Assembly: GCA_033807775.1 (NCBI GenBank)
Contig: CM066321.1
Coordinates: 254,374,422-254,438,421 of the forward strand
Length of the DNA stretch: 64,000 nucleotides
Reading direction: 5' to 3'
DNA from: Saussurea involucrata
Taxonomy: Eukaryota > Streptophyta > Magnoliopsida > Asterales > Asteraceae
In this document: in pieces, positions 21,964-33,804 of the stretch
How positions within the stretch are numbered: the stretch's first letter is position 1
Layout: each line of letters starts with the position of its first letter
Program-made: the position numbers and the translations under genes
The notes under the pieces: model-generated
Database searches by the model: none
What the model was told of the DNA's origin: nothing
Seen by the model: the letters and a program-made list of their open reading frames with translations, nothing else

Positions 21964-24900
21964 ATGGCATCTTCTGACATTCCCAAGAACACCAACGCTG
22001 AAAACACTTCTGCTGATGACACTGCTGGGGAAATGGACATCTTCAAGGCTCCTCAAGTCAAATTTTCCCTTGACAAACTGGATTGGACTAAGGTGAACAA
22101 CCTCTATGCACTTCTCGAGTTTCCTCCTCGAAAGCAAGTCACACATCTAGCTGATGCTGTGAACTTCCTAAAGAATTGCTGCATCTCCACAGCCCTGACC
22201 ATAACACCTCCTGCACAGCAACTTTTGCTCTCACAATTCTGGTACTCAGCCAGACACTCTCAGCTACCCTCAGCCAAAGACCCCTCTAAAACAATCGATT
22301 GCATCCTCTGCGATATCGAATATGGCACTATGAAGATTACCCCTGCCCTAATTCGCAAAGCTCTCAGCCTTCCCATCGCCACCAAGGAAAAACCCTTTGT
22401 TCCCCTCCCTGACCCCAAGAAAAACTCAGACAGGGAAGCCATCATTGCATTTTTCGATGCAATGGGCTATGTATGGGAAATCGGCAGAGACATGAAGCCC
22501 GAGAAGAAGTTGACGATTATCAAGAAATCAAAAATGCCCAGCGAGATGAATTTCATCTTCGCCCATTTGATCAGCTGCATGACTGCTAAGAGCGGCTCCT
22601 CTGACCAATCCGCTAAGCCTCAGCAAGCAATGGGATATGCTTTGCTGAAAGGTCTCAACATAGACTGGGCATCGATTATCTATAATGACCTGGTTCTCAG
22701 ATTGGACACCGTCGCTGACAGACCTCCATGGGTTCCATATCCTCGGTTCATCAGTGCTATTTTCCAAAGAGGCCTGAAAGACAGCTACCCAGAAGAGGGT
22801 GACCTGAAACTCTCTTAGGTCGGCCCTAAAATACTCGACTTCAAACCATTGGCGAATGAGGTACGTCTTTCTACACTCTTGACTCTTCTTAACCCTACTA
22901 CTTCTTCTACTTCTGCAGCTCCTTCAGCGGACAAACCCACCGCTGATACCCCAGCTGCTACCTCCATTCCTCTTAAAAGGAAACATTCTGAAACCCACCT
23001 TAGTTCCAAAAGAACTAAGAAGACCAAGGAGCAACCCAAGCAATCTCCTGCTAAAAACTCCTCAGCTCCTCCTGTTGAGCTGAAGGAAAGTTCAGTGGTA
23101 CGCTCTGCCACACTTGAACAAGCCATCCCTTTAATCCCGACCTCAGCATCTCCAAACGTTGAGGTTACAAACATGGAATCTACCCAACCTCCCTCAGTCT
23201 CTCAAACGACTGATGAAGTGATTAACGCTGAACTCAGTAACCAACCTCCATTCTTATCCTTCGCTTCTCCTCCACTCATTTGGACCCCACTCTAGTTATC
23301 ACAGCTGCACCTGTCATTCCTCCAGGAACAAAAGGAACGACGGAAGTAGGACCTGCAGAGCTGTCCATACGTCCACGTACTCTCGCTGACGATATGGAAC
23401 TTTACTCAGGAACCCGTGATTTTGATGAATTCACCAATCCTCCTGCAGGTACTCACAAATCCCTATACACTGTTACTAAACCCCAAACTTCTGAGCTTTC
23501 CTCTGTTCACAAGTTTTTATATGTTACAGGTCCTAATTTGAGAGACATCAACACGTCTCTGAAGACAGTAGAGACAACGCTGACTGGTCTCATGTCTACT
23601 CTTTCCGGCAACTCTTCAGCTGTAACAACCGCTGGAGAAAATCTCTTAAAACTTACAACCGAAGTCGGAAAGAATGCCTCCAAAGCTAACATGGAGAAGG
23701 TTAATCACTCACTGAGCAACTTTGCCAAAGTTATCGCTGACATCTACACAGACTACCTCGACATCAAGAAATCTATAGACACCATGTCTAGCGAAGTCAC
23801 AACGCTGAAGACATCGGTTGGCACACTCGAAGGTGATATGTCTGCTGTAAAGACTGATGTCAGTTCAGTAAAAACTGATATGAGCTCTGTGAAGACTGAT
23901 ATCAACACGATGAAGAATGACATCTCTTCAATTCATAACTTGTTGAGGCAGATTCTGACCAACACGACCGCCCCTGCACCTGCCCCTGCACCTCCATCTT
24001 TTACTACGGCGGATCGTGCTGAACTTGTGAAGATCAATCCTGGTATTTCTGACATGGAAAACAAATTATCATCGATTGAAATGTTAATAGGGATCCCTGG
24101 CCAAGAAGACAGGGAAACCACACGTGCTGCTGAATCTTCTCATTCCTCCCCCAGTCATCATGATAAAGAGGGGGAGAAGAGCGCTGAAGACCTTTCCCAT
24201 GATGAATCTATCAGGGAGAGAAGACTTAAGACCTCACCGTCACTGAAGAGGGTGAGAGGACAATTGAAGCTGAAGCAGCCGCTGGACCTCAGGGAGATGA
24301 AAACCCTGAGGGAACCGAGAAGCTCGCCTCTGTATCTGAGGGGGAGCAACTCGATGAAGAAGCTAAAGAAACTGAGTCTGAAGCTGAAGATGAAGAAGCC
24401 ATCGATTTGTCTGATGCTGAACCATCCTCTTCTCCAAAGAATGATGATGACGAATATGACGATGATGATGATTCTTTTATCGTCAAACCTGCTCAGAGAA
24501 CTAAAGCTCTTAAAGGGATTCTGATAAATGAACCTTCAGAGGAGCGGACAAATACAAAGCCATCAGCATCCGAAGCTGACAAAGGCAAAGGAAAAGGTGT
24601 CGCTGAAGATGAAAATCTGATGATCTTGCTTAACAAGCCGGTTTGTCAGGTACATTAATCCTACACAACATCCCTCCTCTATACACTTTATCAGTTCTCT
24701 ACCTCCGCAAACCTCTATACACAATCCCATTCTTTCCATCTCTGTTCTTACTTGTAAGATCGCTGCGTTTCAGCTAGTCTTCTCCCCTGTTTGAGGATAT
24801 CGTTGAAGTTCCTACAGCTGCGACTTCAACAACAATCCCAGCTCTCAACGCTGAAGAAATAATCCCAGCCTTGGACTTGATCTCTGAGACTGATGAACCT

Positions 24901-26019
24901 GAAGAACAGACTCTCTCTCACAAAAACAGACCTTCCTTGGCTCCTCAAAAGCTAAGTGAAGAGGATCAAGAAAAGAAAGATGCAATGATCAAGAGACTTG
25001 AAGATCAGCGAATCATTCTGAAGCGTGATCAACTTCCTTCCGTACCTCCAAAGTTCAGAGTTTCCCAAAAGGAATACAAGGAACACCTCAGAGCTGAACG
25101 CTTAATCGCTGAAAGAAAGGAAGCTGAAGAAAAAGATAGAGAATACGCCATCAAACTTACTCAACGATCAATAAAAGACCCCAAGCTAAAAAGAGTTCCC
25201 ATTGATGTTCAACGTCAGCTATGGGATGATGCTCAAAAGATCGTTAGATAAAAGACTAAGGTCTCTGACACGACTTTGGAATGGGCTAAACAAATGCTGA
25301 CCTATCGATCTAGACCATCCAAAATCCTCAAAGCAAACATCAGAGGAAAACTGTACGCCGACGTTCCTGTTGTTGAAGTGGATTTCTACAGAGATGACAA
25401 AACCAAGCAAACTTTCTATGCTGCTACCTTAGAAAAGTTTGGTCTCTCTGAATGGTTAGAAACAAAATTAGCCATTCAGGGATCGTGCTCAAAGTACAAA
25501 AGCCATGTCGAGAAGATCTTAAACAAACAGATCGACCTGCTTTCTTCTGCTGTGGATATTCCTCCTCTTCCTCAACAAAGAAAAGTCTCTGCTAAGAAAA
25601 AGAAAGTCTATGATTCAGGTCCTCCTATGCGGAATGAAACAGGTATTGGTTTCTCTCGTGCTGAAGTTCTTGGCCCTGATGCTGATCTCTCAGCGCTTGA
25701 CACCTCCCTACCACCTGGAGAAACTTTCATTCCTGGCACAGTTGTAAGTGATCCATATGGTATATTCTTTCTAGACTACGATGGAAACCATCACTTTCAA
25801 CGTATCTATGAGCTCCACCTCGCTCCCATCGAACAACTCAGAGATCTCTTATACTGGTGTGAAGTCAGACGCGACATCAAAGCTAGACACCTGAAGCCCT
25901 TGATTTTTGAAGAAGCTCTGAAGAAAAAGAATCAAGGAGTAGATGTCCCGGATTGGATGATTGCCACATCAATGACCCTTGATGAACAACTCATTAAGGA
26001 AGAACCTTTTGACGGATAG
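21964..26019 (+). pseudogene. E aORF (extra 3' ORF), broken
   Basis: ATG at 21964 (M-A-S-S-D-I-P-K). Segments: 21964-22818, TAG at 22816-22818, in-frame continuation to about 23290, frameshift, 23280-24240, frameshift, acidic segment to 24658, 24871-25251, TAA at 25249-25251, then in-frame continuation to 26019. The N-terminal core has L-I-S-C-M-T-A-K-S-G-S-S-D-Q followed by D-W-A-S-I-I-Y-N-D-L, matching cores in D, F and I. Codons at 23838-23920 encode a heptad repeat (S-S-V-K-T-D-M type), a coiled coil. The C-terminal part is basic then acidic. Function unknown; such ORFs in SIRE elements have been called envelope-like, which I cannot support from sequence. Confidence 0.75.
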
Positions 26020-26237
26020 GATCGCCTTGAAATTCTTTCTATCCTTATCTGTCTACATCTTTTGTACTTGTAATTTTATTCGCTGTACTTGTAATTTTTC
26101 CTCTTCCCTCTGTAATCTTTACAAAGTTTAAAGAAAAATTTCAGCGAACGTACTTTACTCCATCAGTACAGAAAAGATCCCAGAAAACAGTAAAAGGGAC
26201 AAATATTTTATGAGTTCTTTTTATCCTTATGTTTTCA
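26020..26237 (+). other. E 3' noncoding tail, left of F
   Basis: AT-rich sequence after the aORF stop. It contains two TACTTGTAATTTT copies (near 26066 and 26085) and ends in TTTCA, the target site duplicated by F. It continues at 39964 into the PPT. No gene seen. Confidence 0.7.
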
Positions 26238-27259
26238 TGTTGGTTCCCGTTTTGCTTTAAACAAGATTATCAGATCTATTAGTTCAGGTTTAAGGTTTGA
26301 TGCGGAAGCGTATTTGAAGAACTAACAGATATGTTTGATAGATTTAGAACACAATATAAATAAACAGTGAACAGGAAATAATATCTCAAAGTTTACTGAA
26401 TATATATATATATCAAGAACAGATTTAAGAACAGTGAGTATACAAAGCTTTAAACATATATGACTCTAAATATGCATAAGCTATGTGATCTTGATGTTCT
26501 TGTTTTTCTGTTTTTGTGTGTTGTTTTTTTTGTTGTTGTTAGGAAGAACTCAACATGATTCTTCCTTTTATACTACTCTTAGAAGACTATGAAGTAGGTC
26601 ACTGTTCCTTTTACGGCATGAATAGTGTACTGGATGGTGTGAACAGTTGTTTGAGCCATGCGCATTTAATGGAGCAGATGTACTATTTGTAAATGCATTA
26701 AATGGCGCAGACGTCTATTTTGTACCATGCCCTATTGAGTCCACTCAGAGTTTGACACGTGTTGAAGTTGGACAGGGAAAGTTGCCATGCAAGTTGATGA
26801 ACAGGTCTTGGAACAGTAGCAAGATATTTATAAATATCTTCCTAGTCTTTTGAGGACCATAGAGGCTCTGTAATGTGTTACAGAGGTTCTGCGGTCTTGT
26901 TCCTCTGTAAAGTAGTCTTCACCGGATTCCGAGTCTTTGGTTGTTTACTTCTGCAGAGCTTCTGTCAAGGGTGGCAGAGGTTCTGAGGCTCGGTCCTCTG
27001 AGAAGTCTTCTTGGTTCCTTGTCTTCTGATGTTGTCCGTAGAGGCTCTGTTATTGGTAACAGAGGTTCTGCGGTCTTGGTCTTCTGAAAGCGTCCTTCTG
27101 TAGTTTCCTCGGTCTTTGTTCACTCTTGATCAAACTTCCTTTGATTCTTCTGAGATGCCCGGCAGAGCTTCTGTTGCACTCAGCAGAGCTTCTGTGGAAG
27201 TTCTTCTGTACTTGGCCATTTTTCAATACTTCTAATATTTCAGAATATTGGAGCTAACA
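26238..27259 (-). mobile_element. F 3' LTR (1022 bp)
   Basis: Plus strand TGTTGGTTCCCG...GGAGCTAACA. Matches 38932-39958 with about 15 substitutions and two small repeat-length changes (TA-run near 26400 and T-run near 26525). It carries four pairs of AGAG-type palindromes, listed separately. Confidence 0.93.
26861..27194. repeat. F LTR: four pairs of AGAG(G/C)(C/T)TCTG, 21 bp apart
   Basis: AGAGGCTCTG 26861 with AGAGGTTCTG 26882; AGAGCTTCTG 26955 with AGAGGTTCTG 26976; AGAGGCTCTG 27040 with AGAGGTTCTG 27061; AGAGCTTCTG 27164 with AGAGCTTCTG 27185. Every pair is offset by exactly 21 bp. The 5' LTR repeats this at 39560-39893, with one base changed in one site. Confidence 0.9.
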
Positions 27260-27283
27260 ATCTCCCCCTAAGTATTGAAAAAT
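27218..27283 (-). other. F inverted repeat spanning PPT/LTR junction
   Basis: Perfect 14-bp arms: ATTTTTCAATACTT (27218-27231, inside the LTR) and AAGTATTGAAAAAT (27270-27283, internal). The 38-nt loop holds the PPT (AGGGGGAGAT in element sense) and the first 28 nt of U3. Confidence 0.85.
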
Positions 27284-27441
27284 AAAAGGTTGAATTTATG
27301 CATTTTAACCTAAGTAAAGAAGAGGTTAAACAATACCTCAGAAGTTTATTTCTTTCATTTGGAATTTATGCCAGAGGCATTTACATTTGAGTACATTTAA
27401 TAAACAGAAATAAATGTTTGACAGAGGTTCTTTGAAGAGAC

Positions 27442-30400
27442 TCAGATTTTTGCATTTGGGAAGTCGTCGAATTTTCTGTTGTCTTTTCCCACCTCCTTGA
27501 GTTCTTCATAGAATTTGAGGCAGAGATTTCTTAAGCCTAGAGTAGCATCAATATCTTTGATCATCATTTGAGCAGATTCTTCGTCCATAAGCTCTATTTG
27601 CAGAAGGTCAAGTAAGTCATAGGGATTAAGGTTTCGGATATCAGCATCAGAGAATTGATTCTATGATCTGTCAGACCTTTTGACTTTCCAGATTGTATAC
27701 ACCGTATGAGGATAGGTTCTCATCTTGGAGTATTTGCAATAGATTACCTTCTTTATTTTGTGAATGGAGTAAACTTGATTGACTGGTTTTGACTTTGTAG
27801 AGGTGAAGATTGCATCGAATTCCTCTCTTAGCTTCTGATCTCGGACATGGGCTGGCAGATCGCTCTGGAATTGCTGTCTGTAGAGATAACTGTAGACTTG
27901 TTCTTCCATTTGTTCAATGGTTGAAGTAGATCTTGGAATTGGTCTCCTTAGCTCATCCATCTTTCGAGTGATGTCTGCTACTCTACCTTCTGTTACCTTA
28001 GCTGTGGGATCTAGGGTTGGGTTTTCTGACAGAGGATTCAAGTTGAATGTCCAGTCTTTCTCTTCGGGTTTAGGAGTGACGAAGGCATTAAAAGCACCTT
28101 TCATCAGTTTCTCTGTAGCAACTGGCATCTTCTTCTTTGGCTCTTCTTCTGTCATTATTTCCTTGCCTTTATCTTTTGGCTTTGAGGTTTCAGATATTGG
28201 GTTTTGGATTTGTGTGGGTGGAACCTCTGTTGATTTGACAGTTGGAGGTTCTGTGGGTTTTGGGGTTGTATGCTCTGATGTTTTGGTTGTTGCCTCTGAA
28301 GGTTTTGATACTTCGGGTTGTGAGGTCTCTGTTGGTGAGGAGTCTTCGGGTCTTGGAGGTGGAATGTCAAAACGCTTTGCTGATTGAAAAGCATATACAA
28401 ATTCCATTCTGCGAAGAATGAACTCTGCAGAGCGTTTTGGTCTTTGGGGTTTTCGAGCTATGGTTTTGACTCTCGTTTTGTGCGGGATTGGTTGTGAGGT
28501 TGGTGTTGGTTCTTTGGGTGAGGGTGGAGTTTGTTCTGAGGATGAGGATGCAAGATTGATTACCTTAGGTTCTGTGGTTGGTGCATCCTTTGGTGAGATA
28601 GAGGTGTTTTGCCTCTGTTGTTTTCCCTTCTGGGTTTCTGTTGTAGAGGGTTCTGCTGATTTCTCTGTAGTTTTTGCAGAAACAGCCTCTGTAGATTCCT
28701 TTGTTTTCTCCCCCTCAGGATGACCAGATGCTCCATCATCAGGATCATCCTGCCTTCTTTTAGCAGTAACTTCTGTTCTGCAGGTTTCTTGAGCTGCTTG
28801 CCTTGCTGCATTTTTCTTCATTGTTTCAAAGTAGATTGCGATCGAAGTTTTGAAGGCTTTGGTCGCACTTTTCTCGAACTTTGCAGCGGTTGTTTTGGAA
28901 ATGTTAGTGGCAGAGGCGATCGCAGGAGCAGCAGAAGTTTCTGTAGTTGACTTCATTTCTGCAAGGGCTGCTTTAACCTCTGTGGATAAGGTATCCACTT
29001 TGGTATTTAATCCTGTAAGCGCGCCTGAAGTTGACTCTGTAAAAGACGTGAATGAGCTTTGCAACTCATTCAATGTTTGAGTTACAGAGGTTACAAAGGC
29101 TTGGAACTCATCCTTCGTAACATGTTCCTCTTGGGTAACCTCTGGAGGAACAACTCCTTCTCCAGAGTGAGTCCCTGTTCCTGGGACACCTTTGTTCACC
29201 CTTGTTTGTATGTTGGGGGTGGAAGGATTTCCATCTGATCCTCGAGAAGAAACCTGAGTTTCAGTCTCTACAGAAGTTCTGTGAAGAATATTGTCCAAAT
29301 CCACTCCAGTGGTGTATATCGGAATATTCTTCTGTTGACTTGGAGACTTGTCTAGAGCCTCTTTGTCTTTGTGCTCTCTACTTCTCTCTGAAAGAAGTGT
29401 GGGTCTTAACAAGTGCGTGTCAGAGGAAACGAATTCCTCTGTTGGGTGTTCTAGTGTGATCTGGGGCGATTGATCACGAACTATAGGTGAGTCTCTCTGA
29501 GGAGACTCTCTAGGAATGGATTCCCCGGCTTCTGTGGGCACAGAGGTTGAAAGAGTAACCTCTGGCTGGATGGGTTGGGGTAGGTTCGAGCTGTGCTGCT
29601 CTTTTTCAATGACACCTTCTGCAGCTAGACCTGCGGTGTCAGAAGTGTGGGTTGCACTGGGAGGGGTTGAGGGATGTGTGCATTCTGCAACTTCGGCATC
29701 TTTTCCTTTTTCATTTCGTTTTCCTCCAGACTTTTCTACCCTATCCTCTAAACCTATTTGCACCTCTTCTTCTGCAGTCTCTTGTCTTGGCAGAAGTGAA
29801 TCAAGAACCTCTGTGAAGATTTGAGTTTGCAGAGGTGGTTCGATTCCTTCTGTTATTGTTTGCAGAGGAGAAGATGGTTTCTTCTTCTTTGATTTCCTCT
29901 TCTTTGGTTTTGGTGCTCCCTCCTCTGTAGATTTTGACTTTCTTTTTCTTTTGGAAGAGGGAGGGGCAGAGGGACCTTGGATTTGTGGTGGAGATGAGGG
30001 TTCTGTGGGATGTTCAGTGGGTGGAGAAGATGGTTCTGCAGGATTTTGTTGGATAGCAGAAACAGAGGCAAGTTGTTCCTCTGTAGGGGTCTTGGTTTTC
30101 TTTCCCTTTTTCTTCTTCTTTTTAGATCCCTCATAAGACTTCCTCTTTGAAGAATAGAGGTCTTTTCTTATATCTCTGAAGTTCTTCTGGTTGGCCTTGT
30201 GTTTAGCCAACTTTATCTTCCATTCTTCTTCTGTAAGTCTCTCTACTACATTACCTCCTATGGGCATTCCTATACGCGGGGGTGTTACAGAACTGGGTTC
30301 AGGAGTTCTGTAAACGCGTGTGTACTTACTAACTAGTTCTTCATCACTAGCATAACCTAACATTACCTTTGATAGTGGCCTGATGTGTGGGTAGCCATCC

Positions 30401-31350
30401 TCATGTTTTGTAGGGGTGTTCTTGGACATAGGAAATTGCTTAGGTTTGGGACCGTCCATTGGCCATTTTTGGATAAGGAGTAGGGGTTCGAAAAGTACAC
30501 TGAGGATTCGCTGGAACTGCAGAGGGGGTAACCAGTTGTGATCAGACATTTTGGCTTTCTGGGAGGCAATTTTGCGATCGATGGTGTTGATGATCTCTTG
30601 CATCATTATGGTGGCATAATCTAGGGGTAGATCATAGTATACATCATACATGATTGAGAGAATTTGAGGTGAGCTTTGATCGATGCTCCCGATTTTTCCC
30701 GTGAGGCAACGATTTAGGATAGAGAATAAGGTATTCCACAGAGGAGGTAGTCTTGCTCTGCGGAAATCGTTCCTCTTTTTCAACTGTTGGTTGTACCCTA
30801 ACATGTGCAGAAAGTCGACAAGTTCTTCATTTGTTGGTTGGGGTGCATACTTTTTGATTCCCATGAGTCCTCTTGTTGGAAGGCCAAATTCTAATGAGAA
30901 CATGGTGCGATTGAACATTAGTTCAAGGCTCTTACTTTGGTCAGGTTTAGAAATGTAGCCTCTGATCAAATCGGTGTCAGCGTCATAACGGCAAGATTGC
31001 TAAAACTGATGTAGGTAACGTACTGGTATTTGTTCAACGGTTTTGCTCAGAAGAGGGTAAAGAAAGTGGTTCTCTAGGATGTTTAGCAGGATGGCATGTT
31101 CCTTGCCAAATGCCGTAGGAGAAGGAACAAGATAACAGTTGTTCGATTTAATGGGAAGGGTTTGCTCGAAATGGTCATTTGAGAAAAATTGTTGCAGGTG
31201 GGTAGTGGGTACGAAGGATGCCTCGTCGCCGGAGTCGTGTCTGTCGGCATCGGCGGCGATGTGTGGGTTGTGGGAGTGCTCAGAATGCACTGGAGAGGAT
31301 GTCGGAGAGTTCGTTGGTGAAACGTGAGCAGATTTGGAACTGGAAGCCAT
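27442..31350 (-). pseudogene. F aORF, 1302 codons with two TAG stops
   Basis: ATG at 31350 (M-A-S-S-S-K-S-A-H). TAG at 31000-31002 after 116 codons and TAG at 27661-27663. The frame is otherwise open to TGA at 27442-27444, giving the same length as D's aORF (about 1300). The N-terminal core has L-G-Y-N-Q-Q-L, L-P-P-L-W-N and L-T-G-K-I-G-S-I-D-Q-S. A Lys-rich stretch follows (K-K-K-K-K-K-G-K-K). The centre is Pro/Ser/Thr/Glu-rich. A coiled-coil-like segment lies near T-S-V-T-Q-T-L-N-E-L-Q. After the second stop comes D-A-D-I-R-N-L-N-P-Y-D-L. That pol is gone while this frame remains nearly open suggests recent origin or retained use. Confidence 0.75.
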
Positions 31351-31449
31351 TTGTAGGTTTTGAAAGTTCTAGGTTTTCAGAAAGAAATAAGCAAGTTCGC
31401 CGGAGAAAATGAGAGAATAGTAAAGTTTTGAAAGTGATTTTATCTTGGG

Positions 31450-31619
31450 TTTTATACTGTGGTAACGGATAGAATTCGGAACGGTGAAAATGTGAGAAAG
31501 TTAATAAAATTTGAGGTCCACACTCGAGTTCATTCGGCGTGGTGCAAGTTTCTAGGACGACGTGATATGTACGTCAATGAACACTTGACACGTCATCAAT
31601 GTCAGTGACGACGAGACGT
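31450..31619 (-). promoter_or_regulatory. F candidate aORF promoter
   Basis: Minus-strand TATAAAA at 31456-31450, 100 bp before the aORF ATG (31350). Four ACGT cores at 31560, 31571, 31590 and 31616 lie 105-165 bp upstream of the TATA. Same architecture as D, E and I. Confidence 0.5.
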
Positions 31620-33202
31620 CGTGGGCGGCCACATTAAATGAAAAACGCGTGGGTTTTAAATTTTCACCACAGAAAAGTTACCGTTACAGATACAGAAATT
31701 CCCAAGTGGAAATCTTTTCAGAGGCTCTGTGGGTACAGAAGCTCAGTGAAATTTTAAAAAAAATTTATCTCTGTAGATTGTATCTTTAATGAAAAATCGT
31801 TTGAAAAACACGGAGAGGATCAATAAATTTTTAGTAGAGAGAAATTATCCTACAGGGGTTTTTGGACCTCTGCCAGAGCCAGCAGAGGCTCTGTGACAGG
31901 AAATTTCTAATAACTAATAATTTATAAACATTTTTAATCATCCAAGTTTTTTATCAGTTTTAACAATGTATTTAGGACTTATTTGAAAGTTGGTGTCCTA
32001 GAAAATTGTAAATCTCAAAGATTTTGTGCAGCAGAAGTCATTTGAATGATTTGAGTGATCTACAGAGGTTCTTTGGTTGAAAGAACTCTGTGGCTTATGA
32101 CTTCTGTGGCAAGATACCAACCTATTTCCTTTTGATCGGTGAATGTGATCTCTTCTGTCGCATTCTTTGCTCCCCCTTGACTTATGAATCTCTGTAGATT
32201 CAGCAAGGTCTCCTTTTCCGCTCCTCCTTGATCTAACAACCTTTGTAGGTTTGATTTCTGTGGTTTGAAACCTGCCTATCCATCTCTTGACGCTTGTACT
32301 TTTACCAAAATCGTTTGAAAAACATTGGAGAGGATCGATAAATCTTTAGTAGAGAGAAATTATCCGACAGAGGTTTTTGGACCTCTGCCAGAGCCAGCAG
32401 AGGCTCTGTTACAGGAAATTTCTAATAACTAATAATTCATAAAACTTCTTGATCATCCAAAGTTTTTATGTTTTTAAACATTGTTTTTAGGACATATTTA
32501 GAAAATTTTGTCCTGGAAAACTGTTTTAGAAAAAGATTTTGTGCGACACATACCTTTTAGAGTGTCTAGTTTGGACGACAGAGACTCTTTGTTGATCATA
32601 ATCCTCCTTTGGCTCCCCCTTGAATGATCAACCTCTGTAGATTAATTTGAGGTCTCCTTCTGCTCCCCCTTGACCTATGCTTGAATCAAATAGAGATAAA
32701 TAATGCACAGAACATAGGTCAACCTCATCAGAGGTTCTGTGGAGATTGTCATAGGTTCTGAGCAATTCCACAGAGGCTCTGTGAAGTATAGAATCTTTGA
32801 AGGATGAGTCTTTAAACAAAGTGTTTAAGAGTCATAGTGTATTTTGAAGCCTGAGTCCTTAATAGAAGTATCAAGGAGTCCATTGTTTGCTGAAGAGTGA
32901 GTCCTGATCTGTAATGGTCAGAAGTCATTTTCTGATGAAGCTCGAGTCTTAAACTGATTTGTTTAAGAGTCTTTTTCACTAAAGTGCGAGTCCTAAACTG
33001 ATGTGTTTAGAAGTCCTTATTTACTGAAGAGCGAGTCCTGATCTATAATGATCAGAAGTCCGTTTTCTGATGAAGCTCGAGTCTTAAACTGATTTGTTTA
33101 AGAGTCTTTTTCACTAAAGTGCGAGTCCTAAACTGATGTGTTTAGAAGTCCTTATTTACTGAAGAGCGAGTCCTGATCTGTAATGATCAGAAGTCCGTGT
33201 AC
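31620..33202 (-). repeat. F pol-replacement region: repeats, no gene
   Basis: About 1.6 kb occupying the place of pol and upstream promoter. A block of roughly 160 bp at 31785-31947 recurs at 32308-32470. It includes GGACCTCTGCCAGAGCCAGC and AGAGGCTCTG. The region is full of AGAGGTTCTG and AGAGGCTCTG. At 32899-33200 a 134/135-bp unit is repeated about 2.3 times (GAGTCCTGATCT at 32899, 33033 and 33168). It is built from GAGTC...GAAGTC sub-blocks. I see no coding sequence. Confidence 0.8.
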
Positions 33203-33217
33203 CTGCAAGACAGATCA
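33203..33217 (-). promoter_or_regulatory. Acceptor-like TCTTGCAG after F gag stop
   Basis: Minus strand: gag terminus W-I-W-V-P-K-V-L, TGA, TCTGTCTTGCAG, GTACACGG. The motif survives although pol behind it is gone. Confidence 0.4.
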
Positions 33218-33804
33218 AAGAACTTTTGGTACCCATATCCAAATGGGTCCTTTTTTGTTAGGATTTGGAGCTGTCTTTAGGTCCTCTGGTTTGCCAATCT
33301 CTGTTGGTTTGCCAATTTTCTTTCTATGACCTTTCTCATTTTAGATCTTTGGATTTTGCTTTTGAAATGACCCATCTTGTACACAGAAAGATTTAGAGAA
33401 AAGGTTTCTTAATTGAAGCAGAAGATCAAAGCATTTATATGAATGAAAAGATGAAGGCTTTGTAGAAACAAATGGTTTTGGAGCATTTTTGTCAGGAATA
33501 GAGTTTTTGACTTTCCAAACCATTTTCATCTTTTTGTAAACAGGATTATTTGAATTTTTAGCACAAGAGTTTGCTAGGACAAGGTCTTTAAGCCTTTTAG
33601 CTAAAACATCTTTTTCTTTAAGGTTTAAATCAAATTTTCTTAGAAGATCTGATTTATACCTCTTCTCCAACATAATCTTGTTTGACAAAACGGATAATCT
33701 CTTTGTTAAATTTGACATTTCAGCTTTAAAGACCTTTCTTTCCTTCTCAAACTTGTCTTTTAAACACTTTGTTTGAAATCCTTCTCTCTTCACCTTTTCA
33801 GACT

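Noticed and set aside
27917..31412. Plus-strand open frames opposite the F aORF (up to 156 codons)
   Set aside because: Antisense shadows of the long minus-strand frame; low-complexity Gly/Val/Ser translations.
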